64,000 nucleotides of DNA, taken from the NCBI GenBank assembly GCA_964030785.1, contig OZ034975.1, positions 41,271,069 through 41,335,068 on the forward strand. The letters are read 5' to 3'. Both the position numbers and the translations under genes were made by a program. The DNA comes from Siderastrea siderea (taxonomy: Eukaryota; Cnidaria; Anthozoa; Scleractinia; Rhizangiidae). Positions within the stretch are counted from its first letter, which is position 1, and the number at the start of each line of letters is the position of its first letter. Shown piece by piece: positions 41,801 through 49,039 of this stretch. The notes beneath the pieces are model-generated. The model was not told where the DNA came from. It did no database searches and worked only from the letters and a program-made list of their open reading frames with translations.

Positions 41801-44798
41801 TATTGGTCATTATTGGAGGGCTTCTGGGGCTGGTTTGAAGCTTTTTGGGCGAGAAATTGAGGTTTATATTTTTCATCAATTACTGAACGTTTAGAATTAA
41901 TTAAAGGCAGGAAACAGTTTCACACTGCACCTCACTTGAGGTTCGATAAATTCCATCACAATAAACGAATCGCCCTACAACTTCAAAGTGTATTCTTGGG
42001 TCTTGCGCATACCTCTGTTCTTTCTCATGGGTTCCAGATCCTATTTTAAGCCGTCGAAAATCCCTCTTAAATACGAAACTCGCCTTTCCTGGTATGCGTT
42101 TTCATTTGAAGTGCACACATGAATCATTGCGAGCCGCGTTTCGACGACAAAATGTCCCTCTGCCGGGGAAAGGCTGAGTGAGATTGTCGACAAGCAGAAG
42201 GCGACACTGCGGAGTCCAGAGAGGTCGGTTTGAGGGCCTGATAGAAAACTATCGGTACGCCCGTGAAATTTAGTCGCCTCACTTGACGCCACGAGCACGC
42301 TTTAATGTCTTCGTGCGACGATATATTAGCATAGTGATTTGTTCCGTCACATTTACCTGTTTACCGCAAAAAAAATGTTGTCGAAATTTAGAAGCAGAGA
42401 CGAGGAGCAGTTTCCACCTAGAAAAAAAAACTGCACCGGTTTTCAAAGGAATGGAAATTGTGGTGGGTATTTTCCACGGTCACAGCAATATTTTTTTTTA
42501 GGGCAGACAACCCTATATATCGGAATTAAATAATGAGGTTGATTTGCGTGCAGTGAGCAGGATCACTTGCGCCAAATACTCAGCATAAAATCATCGAATG
42601 GATTGATTAGAGTGCAGCAAAAGATAGTTCTTCGTTCGTCCCTAAAACAAAATTATGGTTTTCGAAGTCAAGTGAGGCGACTGAATTTCACGGCCGTTCT
42701 AATATTTCTCTATTTCTGTAAATCGACCTCTCTGGACTCCGCAGTGTCGTGTTTGCTAATGTCGACAATCTCACTCAGCCTGTCCCCGGCTGAGGGACAT
42801 TTTGTCGCCGAAACGCGGCTCGCAATGATTCATGTGTGCACTTCAAATGAAAACGCATACCAGGAAAGGCGAGTTTCGTATTTAAGAGGGATTTTCGACG
42901 GCTTAAAATAGGATCTGGAACCCATGAGAAAGAACAGAGGTATGCGCAAGACCCAAGAATACACCTTTGAAGTTGTAGGGCGATTCGTTTATTGTGATGG
43001 AATTTATCGAATCTCAAGTGAGGTGCAGTGTGAAATTGTTTCCTGCCTTTAATTAATTCTAAACGTTCAGCAACTGATGAAAAATATAAACCTCAATTTC
43101 TCGCCCAAAAAGCTTCAAACCAGCCCAGGAAGCCCTCCAATAATGACCAATAAAACAATGAAATAAGACAAATCTTTTTTATTTCGACTTCTTTCTGATT
43201 TGTGGCAATTTGAGACGTTTTGTATCATTTCCATACAAACTCTTAAATGTCGCCGATGTCATTATTATGCATAGCGTGGAAAAACAGTCTAATTTATGCG
43301 CAGCTCTCAACCCTAGCTTGGGCTGCCTGTGGTATTACTAGCTTTTAATATGGGAAATACAAAATAGCACCAAATATCACTTTAAAAAACAATTCAGGCG
43401 ATTCAGAAAGCACATGGAAGTCCAAACCAAGCAATTAGTTGACTCCTACGAGCCAGCATGAAAGAAAATCAATAGTGCAAGAGCGTTAAACAACGTCTAA
43501 ACCTACTCATGAGCAGGTCTAACTTGTTATTGTTTGTTAGTCCACGATTAAACGTGACCAAGACACGACTAAAGATAAACGTTGTTTAAGTAATCAGAAT
43601 TATAGGCAAAACTTCAGTTTAGATCGCGACTTTCTAAACCCCAGTCTAAACCTGCTTTAAATAAGTGGTTCATTGTGTTATGATAAATTGGAAAAGATGG
43701 TAAATTTTAAGCTCAGTGGATGGAGAAGACAGATATTATGGGTTTACCTCGGTGTAAGAACCTGACAAGATTTTCTTTGTTTGTTAGCTTTTGTTTTGCT
43801 GTACGGTATTGTTTAAAATGTTTTTGTTTCCTTTGTTTTACGTCATCCGTGAGTTTCACAGGTTCTTACACCGAGGTAAAGCCGATATTATGGACAGCTT
43901 GTCAAGAGCGTGGGACAGAGAAAAATCTGTGTCCCTAGCGAATCGAAGCCATGCCTTCCCGTACACCGGCTTTTTGTGTTATTCGTTTGGTCTTCCCAAC
44001 CTCGACATTTTTTCAAAATATGGCAGTCTCTGCACTAAAGAGCGCACGCATGATGACGAATGGCAGGAAGTTATCAGTGTTTGAGTAGTGTATTGCTCAC
44101 ATAATTATAATACAGTGCTATTCCCCTGGTAGGAACAGTGCACGGCATTCACCGACTGGTACTTAACAAACAGTTTTTGTGACACCCAAACCAATCAAAG
44201 TACAATGAAGTTATGGACTAAAGTAGCCCGGTACGTATTCTGCAATCGCTCTGCTAGCAAAGGAAACTTTTACAACCGGCTATTTGCTACTTACAAGGCA
44301 CTGAGATCTCCACATTACTCTCTGCAAATTCCAAAAAGTTGTTGTTAATCGTGTATCGATAATCCCCACTGTCCGATCGGGCCACTGCAAGAAATGTCAT
44401 CGTTGTTTCGTTGTCTGATGCAACCATTGTGATGCGGTTTCGATAGGCAGGACTCACGGTCAATCCGCTGCTAGTTTTTGTTGCTATGATTGTCGATGGA
44501 AGCAATCGAAATTCTCCTTTTCCAAATGTCCCGTCAATGTTATAGGTCCACTGAAGAGTGATGTTGTTCCCTTCATTGACAAACGAAGGCTTTGAAGGCT
44601 CTGTTAGGTATGATGGTGCTGGTTCTACGACGGCATGATTCATATGAGCTTAGGCATTAGATAAACGTCACTAAGTTTAAAACCAAACAAAACATATACT
44701 GAGGACAGCGAATAAGTAAATAAATAATACGTACCCACTACATGAGTGGAGATGAGCACATTCCATAGTAATGAAAGCAAAATGACAGGTATTGACAT
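20608..44798 (-). CDS. Multi-exon gene model: Ig-Ig-EGF-SEA transmembrane protein (3' end not found)
   Basis: Ten or more minus-strand exons fit one gene. The order is signal peptide (44735-44798), V-type Ig (44295-44624), I-set Ig (39943-40188), a short Cys linker (38447-38491, tentative), EGF-like (33195-33308), SEA in three parts (30757-30875, 28523-28578, 23425-23573), linker and TM pairs (23053-23112 with 22499-22587; 22212-22271 with 20608-20709). Every junction keeps the reading frame: all are phase 1 except the two inside SEA (phases 0 and 2). The predicted product is a type I cell-surface adhesion or receptor-like protein, with a SEA domain that may self-cleave next to the membrane. 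No kinase or other cytoplasmic exon was recognised below 20.6 kb. Additional exons could be missed. I do not know a gene name for it. Confidence 0.65.
20850..21120 (-). repeat. (ATAC)n/(GACA)n microsatellite attached to a LINE-like 3' end
   Basis: Read on the minus strand, a segment ending AGAGGTTCAATAAAGTCTGTC runs into (TGTC)n, then (TATG)n repeats that extend for about 130 bp (20859-21010). A polyadenylation-like AATAAA followed by a microsatellite tail is typical of CR1/L2/RTE LINE 3' ends. Only the 3' untranslated scrap is present. Long periodic frames in it are artefacts. Confidence 0.6.
21411..21815 (+). CDS. Unidentified 134-codon open frame
   Basis: A single uninterrupted plus-strand frame with a Cys-rich, mixed composition. 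It has a CFDCLKF motif in the middle and CPQCLAMF near the C-terminus, but no domain I recognise. It lies in the intron between linker copy B and TM copy B, antisense to the Ig-SEA gene. It falls inside about 770 bp (21253-22025) that is absent from the paralogous duplication unit at 22850-22870. It may be a chance ORF, a scrap of an inserted element, or a small antisense gene. There is no evidence for splicing or a promoter. Confidence 0.2.
   Translation: MFAMPAKMPRFSQTIYGNANICIGVLFNLATKVPSESSCFDCLKFVETKRFPYWPCAGLRVNFEKVNQEAAKEASDNIICYQAGKRMNSKIAFTEYEDLKNSWSFPNKSQVKERKNCPQCLAMFTNCSVNVNLM
22212..22271 (-). CDS. Juxtamembrane linker exon, copy B
   Basis: The 60-nt exon is bounded by a TTAG acceptor and GTATGC donor, phase 1 on both sides. 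It encodes GPTEGKEDCNPFSEGQDCKK plus the first base of the next codon, with two Cys and acidic residues. It pairs with the TM exon at 20608-20709. It is nearly identical to the copy at 23053-23112, differing at a few codons. Confidence 0.7.
22499..22587 (-). CDS. Transmembrane exon, copy A, ending in a stop codon
   Basis: It has the same acceptor and helix as copy B (LIALCAVAGVVVLALLIAII then ACSMH). The following codon, AAG in copy B, is TAG here (22499-22501). Beyond it, the position of the copy B donor (G|GTAAGG) reads G|GGTCAC, so the usual donor is lost. If used, this exon would end the protein two or three residues into the cytoplasm, making a tail-less membrane form. If not, it is a dying exon. 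The helix codons are well preserved, which argues for recent or continuing use. Confidence 0.6.
23053..23112 (-). CDS. Juxtamembrane linker exon, copy A
   Basis: A 60-nt exon, phase 1 on both sides, with a CTTAG acceptor and GTATGC donor. It encodes GPTEDNEDCNPFSEGQGCKK. It follows the last SEA exon directly in transcription order. Because both duplicated pairs are phase 1-1, either pair could be spliced to SEA without a frame change. Confidence 0.7.
23425..23573 (-). CDS. SEA domain exon 3 (GSVIV cleavage motif)
   Basis: A 149-nt exon with a CTAACAG acceptor and GTGAGT donor, entering in phase 2 and leaving in phase 1. It encodes KGSVIVDLQLAFNQDV, then a helix-like YDVDDLVMEATRDG and KLGELVVSEIQVGGL. 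This is the second half of a SEA domain. In the family, G|SVVV-type motifs are the autoproteolysis site, and GSVIV fits. The domain would then sit as a non-covalent heterodimer just outside the membrane. The first base completes an Arg codon begun in the exon at 28523-28578. Confidence 0.75.
23631..25300 (-). mobile_element. Penelope-like element with inverted terminal repeats
   Basis: The 1.67-kb element is flanked by a 12-bp duplication ATTCCAAGAAAA (23619-23630 and 25301-25312). Its ends carry inverted copies of about 85 bp (23631-23716 and 25182-25273), sharing AACACTATTT, AAGGCTAAAAAACG and CGTTTTCGACTAATTAAGTC. The minus strand encodes a Penelope-type reverse transcriptase followed by a GIY-YIG endonuclease. 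It is short at its 5' end and inactive. It sits in the intron between SEA exons 2 and 3. Confidence 0.75.
23725..25190 (-). pseudogene. Penelope-type RT/GIY-YIG polyprotein, disrupted
   Basis: Reading the minus strand from 25190, the translation passes FLYGTAKTHK and LRPIVRTCGTFY. It then gives VSSLFTEVPLDDTIDYI, CCMGNPLSPVLANIFMA and DRYVDDCF, where YVDD is the catalytic RT motif. The C-terminal part runs through a Cys pair VVYKGDCSCGDNYI into VEVRIHEHSNPCNDSEPARH, the GIY-YIG region that makes Penelope endonuclease distinctive. Lesions are a TAA after GTFY (about 24990), a TAG after CFSKK (about 24605) and a frameshift near 23990 between the RT tail and the endonuclease. The N-terminal part is missing. 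Confidence 0.75.
25313..28522. other. Intron of the Ig-SEA gene; nothing recognised
   Basis: About 3.2 kb between SEA exons 2 and 3, upstream of the Penelope insertion in transcription order. The frames present are below 90 codons without motifs. A short AAT tract at about 26066 is the only repeat noted. Confidence 0.4.
28523..28578 (-). CDS. SEA domain exon 2 (small middle exon)
   Basis: A 56-nt exon found by frame logic. It has an acceptor TATATTTCAG and donor GTGAGT, entering in phase 0 and leaving in phase 2, which is what the flanking SEA exons require. It encodes CTKELAGIGLARCRVTRLR across the junction, filling the gap between VEKAV-type helix 1 and KGSVIV. The segment matches the SEA pattern of a short helix, then a strand ending in a basic residue before the cleavage loop. 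Confidence 0.65.
28579..29887. other. Intron of the Ig-SEA gene; nothing recognised
   Basis: AT-rich intronic DNA between SEA exons 1 and 2. No element boundary or frame of note. Confidence 0.4.
29888..30225 (+). mobile_element. 3' end of a CR1/L2-like LINE, 5'-truncated
   Basis: The plus-strand frame at 29890-30114 encodes the C-terminus found after RT in many LINEs: SLVIFKKRLKPSLFKKAFLF. A short untranslated region, AATAAAG and an (ATT)n tail follow, ending near 30223. It lies in a SEA intron, antisense to the host gene. Only about 340 bp remain, as is usual for 5'-truncated LINE copies. Confidence 0.6.
30757..30875 (-). CDS. SEA domain exon 1
   Basis: A 119-nt exon with an AAATAG acceptor and GTAAGT donor, entering in phase 1 and leaving in phase 0. 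It encodes TRMNKIVAGFVLKNEEFKPE, then YEDLSNWETIKFIQKVEKA. This is the SEA start: a strand with F.L.N..F.PEY.DL, then a helix with F...V. It follows the EGF exon at 33195-33308 with a matching phase. Confidence 0.7.
31083..32225 (+). mobile_element. MULE-like TIR element carrying a RecQ helicase fragment
   Basis: Inverted terminal repeats of about 115 bp (31083-31199 and 32099-32225) begin TAGCCTGTTCCAGGCG and include ACGAGGGGAGACTGGGGAAG. They are flanked by an exact 9-bp duplication ATGTTGATA (31074-31082, 32226-32234). Long TIRs plus a 9-bp duplication are the signature of Mutator-like elements. The interior has no transposase; it holds a broken RecQ-type helicase segment (31425-31810). 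This is the layout of a gene-capturing Pack-MULE. It lies in the intron between the EGF and SEA exons of the host gene. Confidence 0.65.
31425..31810 (+). pseudogene. RecQ-type DEAH helicase fragment, disrupted
   Basis: Three helicase motifs appear in order on the plus strand. Motif I is LIAILPTGFGNSLIFQ at 31455-31501, in which the Walker A Lys is replaced by Asn. Motif Ia is IVVTPLVAIMKDQVEQLQ at about 31558-31613. A VYESPESLLSKEWRKE segment precedes motif II, AIDEDDEAHSVTE at about 31760-31807, where the Trp after TE is a stop. Frames shift between motifs I and Ia and before motif II. A DED duplication expands the DEAH box. Only the first RecA-like lobe is represented. It cannot encode an active helicase. 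Confidence 0.6.
32428..32628. repeat. (CCTT/CCCT)n low-complexity tract
   Basis: About 200 bp of pure pyrimidine on the plus strand, made of TCCC and TTCC units with occasional CTCT. Serine/proline and glycine/arginine-rich frames through it are artefacts. Such mirror-symmetric pyrimidine tracts can form triplex DNA. Confidence 0.95.
32629..33194. other. Intron; degenerate GCGCC/GCCGC repeat scrap
   Basis: At 32775-33175 two oppositely facing blocks contain AGAGCGCCGCCCTCGAATAAG and TACTCGAGTAAATAGGGTA-like ends (about 32780 and 33140-33170). This suggests an old MITE with termini GTATTTACTCNA-type, but boundaries and duplication are unclear. Confidence 0.3.
33195..33308 (-). CDS. EGF-like domain exon
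   Basis: A 114-nt exon with a TCTACAG acceptor and GTGCGT donor, phase 1 on both sides. It encodes GGKCEQECTSDKKSCQLFGK, then YVCLCKDRGRTGQNCEKE. Six Cys in the pattern C-x3-C-x6-C-x7-C-x-C-x9-C fit an EGF-like module with short loops. The extracellular module lies between the Ig domains and SEA. Confidence 0.75.
33309..33720. other. Intron; nothing recognised
   Basis: AT-rich intronic sequence, no frames or repeats of note. Confidence 0.4.
33721..34080. repeat. Terminus of a TTAA-type element related to 19896-20572
   Basis: From TTAA at about 33722 the sequence reads GGTTACTGTAAACCTTCGCG. It matches the ends of the long-TIR element at 19896 (GGTTACTCCGGACCTTCGCG), and the similarity continues into an ACGCGCG and AGCAAACnATA block. 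A partner end was not found nearby. A weakly similar reversed terminus occurs at about 39505-39530 (GTTTACAGTGCCCTTAAGG). The 140-codon frame here is a translation of the repeat. Confidence 0.45.
35150..35830 (+). pseudogene. Penelope-like RT C-terminal fragment, degenerate
   Basis: Several plus-strand frames together recall a Penelope-type RT tail. Near 35160 is TDDIFSLWNTTREEI. The frame 35348-35629 then encodes EVKRGFIKGEAVRLLRTNSS, FKTHLLERGYPENFIQTTLS and FEDRNQALRQ, a region after the palm that many cnidarian Penelope-like proteins share. Multiple stops and frameshifts lie before 35348 and after 35629. It is a different subfamily from the element at 23.6-25.3 kb. The two GTCGCGCAGGCC blocks at about 35808 and 35928 may belong to its terminal repeat. 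Confidence 0.6.
36268..36445. repeat. Small fold-back element related to the MULE-like termini
   Basis: The left end CCTGTTCCAGGCTCCGAGAT at about 36270 resembles the TIR of the element at 31083. Near 36413-36440 an imperfect inverted copy (CAACTATCTGAGAGCCTGCA) closes it. Purine-rich on one side and pyrimidine-rich on the other. No clear duplication. Confidence 0.4.
36950..37632. repeat. 62-bp minisatellite, about 11 copies
   Basis: The unit contains GACAGAATAAGCTAAAGCGC, then GATGTTAGACATTCCGCTTC and CAGGTATCTGCTACCCAAGG. Copies 1-6 are close to consensus, and copies towards 37.5 kb are more diverged (AAAAGCGACG variants, TATATTCTACCC). The gradient suggests growth from one end. Repeats abut without unique spacers, so it is not CRISPR-like. 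It lies in the intron between the EGF and Ig exons. Confidence 0.9.
38447..38491 (-). CDS. Short Cys-containing linker exon (tentative)
   Basis: A 45-nt candidate exon with a TTATTACAG acceptor and GTAAGT donor, phase 1 on both sides, so it fits between the Ig exon ending at 39943 and the EGF exon starting at 33308. It encodes KNERSLCKCGNFKD with a C-x-C pair. The evidence is splice-site quality and phase only. Transcript data would be needed to confirm it. Confidence 0.4.
38788..38846. mobile_element. 59-bp hairpin element with 9-bp duplication
   Basis: TIRs TAGCCTCCCACGCAGT and ACTGCGTGGGAGGCTA (reverse complements) enclose a 27-bp centre. Flanks are TATAAAAGC (38779-38787) and CATAAAAGC (38847-38855), a 9-bp duplication with one mismatch. 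Start TAGCC plus 9-bp duplication match the MULE-like element at 31083, so this may be an extremely reduced member of such a group. Confidence 0.6.
39875..39892. repeat. G homopolymer run
   Basis: About 17 consecutive G on the plus strand, 50 bp from an exon donor. It is a slippage-prone tract. Confidence 0.85.
39943..40188 (-). CDS. I-set Ig domain exon
   Basis: A 246-nt exon with a TTCTCTAG acceptor and GTAAGT donor, phase 1 on both sides, giving one complete Ig domain. It encodes PLTVKKGDTINLFCDVSGKP, then PPLVSWTH and a DVSELGEYRCDASNIYG segment. The canonical pair of Cys, the W about 12 residues after the first Cys, and the D-x-G-x-Y-x-C motif are all present, as in I-set/C2 domains of cell adhesion proteins. 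It follows the V-type exon at 44295-44624 in transcription order. A G-run sits just beyond its 3' side at about 39877. Confidence 0.8.
40189..41616. other. Intron; nothing recognised
   Basis: AT-rich intronic DNA between the two Ig exons. The short frame at 40455-40673 has no motif. Confidence 0.4.
41617..43345. mobile_element. Large fold-back: 670-bp inverted arms around a 376-bp spacer
   Basis: Left arm 41617-42290 and right arm 42667-43345 are reverse complements over nearly their full length, with scattered substitutions and small indels (for example GGCTTCTGGGG against GGCTTCCTGGG). Outer ends share TACCACAGGCAGCCCAAGC. Each arm carries the same non-coding 50-codon frame (ending YLRGIFDGLK), seen once per strand. 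No transposase is present and no convincing target duplication was found. It is a snap-back type element or an inverted duplication in the intron between the two Ig exons. Confidence 0.75.
43732..43893. repeat. Inverted repeat, 30-bp arms, 90-bp spacer
   Basis: GATATTATGGGTTTACCTCG... at about 43734-43766 is matched in reverse at 43859-43893 (GGTTCTTACACCGAGGTAAA...). Small MITE-like hairpin with no obvious duplication. Confidence 0.55.
44295..44624 (-). CDS. V-type Ig domain exon lacking the canonical cysteines
   Basis: A 330-nt exon with a GTCGTAG acceptor and GTAAGT donor, phase 1 on both sides. It encodes PSYLTEPSKPSFVNEGNNIT, LQWTYNIDG, FRLLPSTIIATKTSSGL and DSGDYRYTINN. The pattern is that of an Ig V-like fold: ITLxW on strands B-C and DSGDYxY on strand F. 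Both disulfide Cys are replaced: by Gln before the Trp, and by Tyr or Arg at Y-x-C. The paralogous pseudo-exon at 52175-52499 has the same replacements, so this is a family property and not a local mutation. It would be the N-terminal domain of the mature protein. Confidence 0.75.
44735..44798 (-). CDS. Start codon and signal peptide exon
   Basis: ATG at 44796-44798 begins MSIPVILLSLLWNVLISTHV, then V and the first base of a Gly/Glu codon before a GTACGT donor. The hydrophobic core and small residues near the end fit a secretory signal peptide. The phase-1 end matches the V-type Ig exon 111 bp downstream. An in-frame upstream ATG at 44904-44906 would add 36 residues rich in polar amino acids before the hydrophobic core, so I prefer the inner start. 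No TATA box or other promoter signal is evident upstream. Confidence 0.6.
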
Positions 44799-44906
44799 CG
44801 CAAGTTGGATAATCGGCCAAAACCTACGACCATATTTTGACAACGAAGTTCGGAGATCAAGCGTAACGAGGAAGTGTTGCAGTTTGCATCCCAGCGTTCC
44901 TATCAC

Positions 44907-47408
44907 GCCAAACCAGCCTCGCTTTCACGATTCCCTTTCCATATAGTTGCCTCCCTGACATCTTATCGTTTCCTCCACATTTAATGCACAGAAGGTCCCT
45001 ACATGTCCCGTTGTTTTCCTTTCCTGTCCTTCTCGCCCTTTTCTGTCCTTACTCGTCCTTTTCTGTCTATACCCGTCCATTTTTAGCTACCTTTGTAGGT
45101 TTCCAGTTTTGGCAGGCTGGTACAACTGATTGCACTGTCTTTCGTCTTTCCTTTGTACGAACTGAACCCTGTACCTTGTTGGCTTCAGCAATCACCGAAT
45201 CTCCAACGTGCTCCCTGTTTGGTTTTCCTTTTCATCAACAAGGTGACGATCATTAACCTGAGTGCAAAGTTGCAAGTGGAAGCCAGTTTCTCCAGTCTTA
45301 TCACAAATCCTCTCATTGCAATGCTGTCCCGAATTTCTCCAGTCCATTGTTAGAGATTGCTTTGAGGCTTACGTCTCTCGTGGGGATTTCTTTAGTGGAT
45401 TAAATGAATGTTTTCGAGGGTAATGAATTTTGCGGGATTTATTGCAAAAAATTACAAAAACTAGAACCCACCGAAAATGCATGCGGTAGGTCGTTTATGT
45501 TGGTAAGGTATGGTATCAATATTTTATTTTTCTTTTTTATGTCAGTAGGGGACGTTGTCAATACTTTCTCAGACTCGTTATCAGTCGTTTTTGGGAAGGA
45601 TTTGAGGAGAATACATTGCATCAAAATTCCCAGCATCCTTTGCAGCCCTCGTCATGACACCTTCCTTCGCCTTTGCGTAGCAAATAAATAGGAACTCGGA
45701 ACAAGTCTGATACTTTCCAGAGACAAACGGCTGCTTCACCTGGGGATTTACCCGACCACTACTATGTTAAGACGCGATGGCGTAACTTATCAAAAGCCGA
45801 TACCCCTCATTTTTCCTTTCGATTTTTTTTTTCACGTTAAAGCTATTCAGTTTGTTTCCACTTTGTTTTTTGATTTAGCAAAACGAGGGCAAGGACTCTA
45901 CCATACCACACCTTCTAGTTCAAAACATTTCATAAACCCCGTCCGATCGAGTGAGTTGACATCACCTTTCATGTTTTAGTGGGAAAAAAAAGAAGTGTAG
46001 TAAGACCCAATAAATTGCAGTGAACTGCAGAGTCAGGGTCACACTGTTCTAGAATTAATTATCAAACAGCGATCATAAATGATAACTGAGCCAGAAACCA
46101 TCATGCGGAAGATTAGCAATTTTCTTATTCATCTTTATTCTGAGTCTCTGGTTTTAGTAATCAAAACAGGTACCGTCATGCAGTTTTATTTAATTATTCT
46201 GTGATATTTTCCTATTATTGGGTTTCTTGTACATCCGTCGAGGAAAGACACACACGAGTTGAAATGATCGGCAGATCAGTCGTAGGGAAGTTGCAGGCTA
46301 TCATTCGGTTTGATGTATATCGCAATGCCATAGTTCCGTTTTGGTATGTCCGTGGATTGTTACAAGCGCCAATTCCGATTAATAGTTTCCGTTTAAGACA
46401 ATATTAAATAGCTATTAGCTATAATCAACCGAAAGGCTATTAAACAAAACAAGTTCTTTCGGCTAATATTGCTTTACGTACTCGTGATTTTTCATTTGTA
46501 GAAACGTTCGTATCGATCAAATCCCGGGATGAAATATATGTTTCACTGACCGTTGTCAGTAAAACATCCACGAATGATGAGTTATAGGTACGGACTAAGA
46601 GGTAAATCGAAAAGAAGTAAGCAGACTGATCACAGGCACTTCGAGTTTTATTGTCCTAAATAAAGCAAGGCATCAATAATTAGCATATGGAAATGCAGGG
46701 ACTCTTGGATCTAGTTCACCAGTCATAAAGTACTAGGAGATTTATGCCAATCGTGTTTCACTTTGTATTGCTTGTTGCAGCTTAAAATAACCTTAGATTC
46801 ATCTGTTATTTAGTTTACCTGCATGTACATGTGGTGTGTGAGTAGCGTTAGTTGAGAGCTTGTTCATGCGTGGCATTGCGAAAACAAAGTGATATTTGCA
46901 TTTTGCAAGCATTTGCAAAGGAAATTTACGTCCGGACGGGCGTAAGCTACGTGTCTGTGGACAGCTGAAAACTCAAAGGGGATTTTTTTTTTATATTTCC
47001 AAGCATGCTATGCCTTGTTCTATGAAGGTAAGGCAAGAAATATACCTCATATACCTTTTCGTCTGGACGGCAGTGTCAGTTAAACAAGTCAGAAAACTGC
47101 CAGCCTAAACCTAGAACCATGAGCAAATACCTTGTGGGCCTCGTTTTATAAGCGTAAGGTGAATAATGGCGCTCCTATTTATCCCGTTTACCTGAATCAG
47201 CAAGGGAAAAAATTCAAGTTCTGGAGATGTTATTGACAACCAGTCTCGAAAGACAGTCGAAAGCGCCAACCCTTTCAACTGATTAACAAACCTGCCAGCT
47301 TAAACCCATGCACTTTCCTGTTTTTACTTTTTATCATTTTTGTGTCATAATCATAATTTTATTAAGTGTCCCCAATTAGTTTCTTTTGAAGCTAAAACAG
47401 TCGTCACT
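44907..47408. other. Upstream region of the Ig-SEA gene; no gene recognised
   Basis: About 2.5 kb. At 45001-45085 there is a degenerate pyrimidine-rich tandem block (TGTCCTT / CCCGTCC units). Frames up to 95 codons lack motifs. The promoter of the minus-strand gene should lie at the left end, but no clear element is visible. Confidence 0.4.
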
Positions 47409-47411
47409 TAA

Positions 47412-48329
47412 TGCATCAGTCAATTCCAGCTGCGCCCATGCCCCCCCCCGGGCTAACCCCCGGGCATTAGCAATTTTTTTCTCTCGGATGGCAAATTCCC
47501 GGGGGTGGGGACACTTTAGCTGCCAAATGCCCCGCGGTGTGGACGAAGGAAGAGGGCAAATGCCCCGCCCCCGAGATCGTACGTCCCCAATCAACACTGC
47601 AGCAGTTTTCATTCATTGCACAATAATACCACTTTCAGCATTTTTATGTGTGATTTTTCATTTCTGTAGGCCTACCTCTCCGACTTCTATTGTTTGTAAC
47701 GGCACTATCCGATGTTAATAAAGTTAGTATAAACGCCAAGTGACGATATTTTAATACTTCACAGACAACAATACTACATGATAGTTGATTGTTACTTTAA
47801 TGTTTTGTTTTAAACAGTTCGCTAGTAAACAGAAATCTTGACATTATAAAAGTCTGTTGTAACGTCATCTGTTGTGAATATTTTAATAATATGCAAAAGT
47901 ATAAAACGACGATCCCTATACACATGTTTAGAATTTAAGAATCATCGCGACTAAATTTTATTTAAATCCTTAAGAAGAATGCGTACGTCGATTCACGTTG
48001 ATCGTTCCCGATCTCGCTATATTAAGTGATAGTTGTGCCTTGATGAGCAATGAAGAAATGCATAAAATCGAGAAAACCTCCACAAGTTTGTCCAGTCCTT
48101 GGCAGACGATCCAATCTGCGACGAACTGCTGGTCCTTTGCGATAAAATCCTCCATGTTTGGATTTCGAGTCGGAAACCACACGAGTGTCAAAAGCCCGGG
48201 GGTAGGCAAATGCCCGACCCCCGGGCCGTGCCAAATTTGCTAATGCCCCACCCCCGGGACTGACAAGGCACGCAAATGCCCCGCAGTTGCCCGGGGGAGG
48301 GATGGGCGCAGCTGGAATTGACTGATGCA
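47412..48329. mobile_element. TAA-flanked TIR element with GC-rich ends, 918 bp
   Basis: Termini TGCATCAGTCAATTCCAGCT and its reverse complement enclose 918 bp. TAA lies directly outside each end (47409-47411, 48330-48332). A 3-bp TWA-type duplication is characteristic of PIF/Harbinger elements. Next to each end are about 150 bp of GC-rich DNA with many CCCGGG and AAATGCCCC motifs, in sharp contrast to the AT-rich centre. A short minus frame (MEDFIAKDQQFVADWIV) at about 48150 could be a captured or host-like scrap; I do not recognise it. No transposase. Confidence 0.65.
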
Positions 48330-48332
48330 TAA

Positions 48333-49039
48333 ATTAGGACCAAAAATTCAGAAATGAAGATTCAGTATAAGAAAAGGATTTTTTTAGCTCATTGATAATG
48401 AAAACGTCCTAGAAATAAAGTTCGGTTTTGCTTTACTCAGAAATGTTAATGAAGGACTAAGTTGGACTTTTTTGGATACATGATAGCCAAACCTTGGACA
48501 CGTCACCCCGTGTAAACACAAGAGAATCTACAACACACAGACTAATAAGTCGAATTTGTGAGCTTCACGCACAAAGTTCGTTAATTCGGTGAGTTAAGGG
48601 GAAGTGTTGCTACGGCAAGCTTCTAATCATCTTTTCTTGGGAACCCAAACTTCCAATACTTTCGATCCGAGTCACGGCTACTTATCAATACTTATTATGC
48701 AATTCATGCGACGACAGCAGAAAAAAGACGTAAAACTCGAACAGCGCGTACTTTTAGATTTTGAAATCAGTACCGATAGTTAAAGAACCCAAGATTTGAA
48801 TTTTGAAGAATCGAGTGCCAAAAATTGAAACTGTGGTAGAAGTTATGACGTCATAACCACGCATATTAATACCTTTCCTTATACATGGTTTTATTTTCTG
48901 CATAAACAGTAATAATTGCCAATGTCAGATGATACAGAAGACTGTTATCTTCGATTCTTGAAAAATCCCTGGGTAACTTTACCTCTTTTCTTCCTAAAAC
49001 TAGAGATTTTTCTTTCAATCACCTTACAACCTTACTTCT
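48333..49039. other. No gene recognised
   Basis: AT-rich sequence with no frame or repeat that I can identify. Confidence 0.4.

Noticed and set aside
41617..43345. Palindrome as assembly artefact
   Set aside because: The arms differ by many substitutions and small indels and have a unique spacer, so a mis-joined reverse copy of one read is unlikely.
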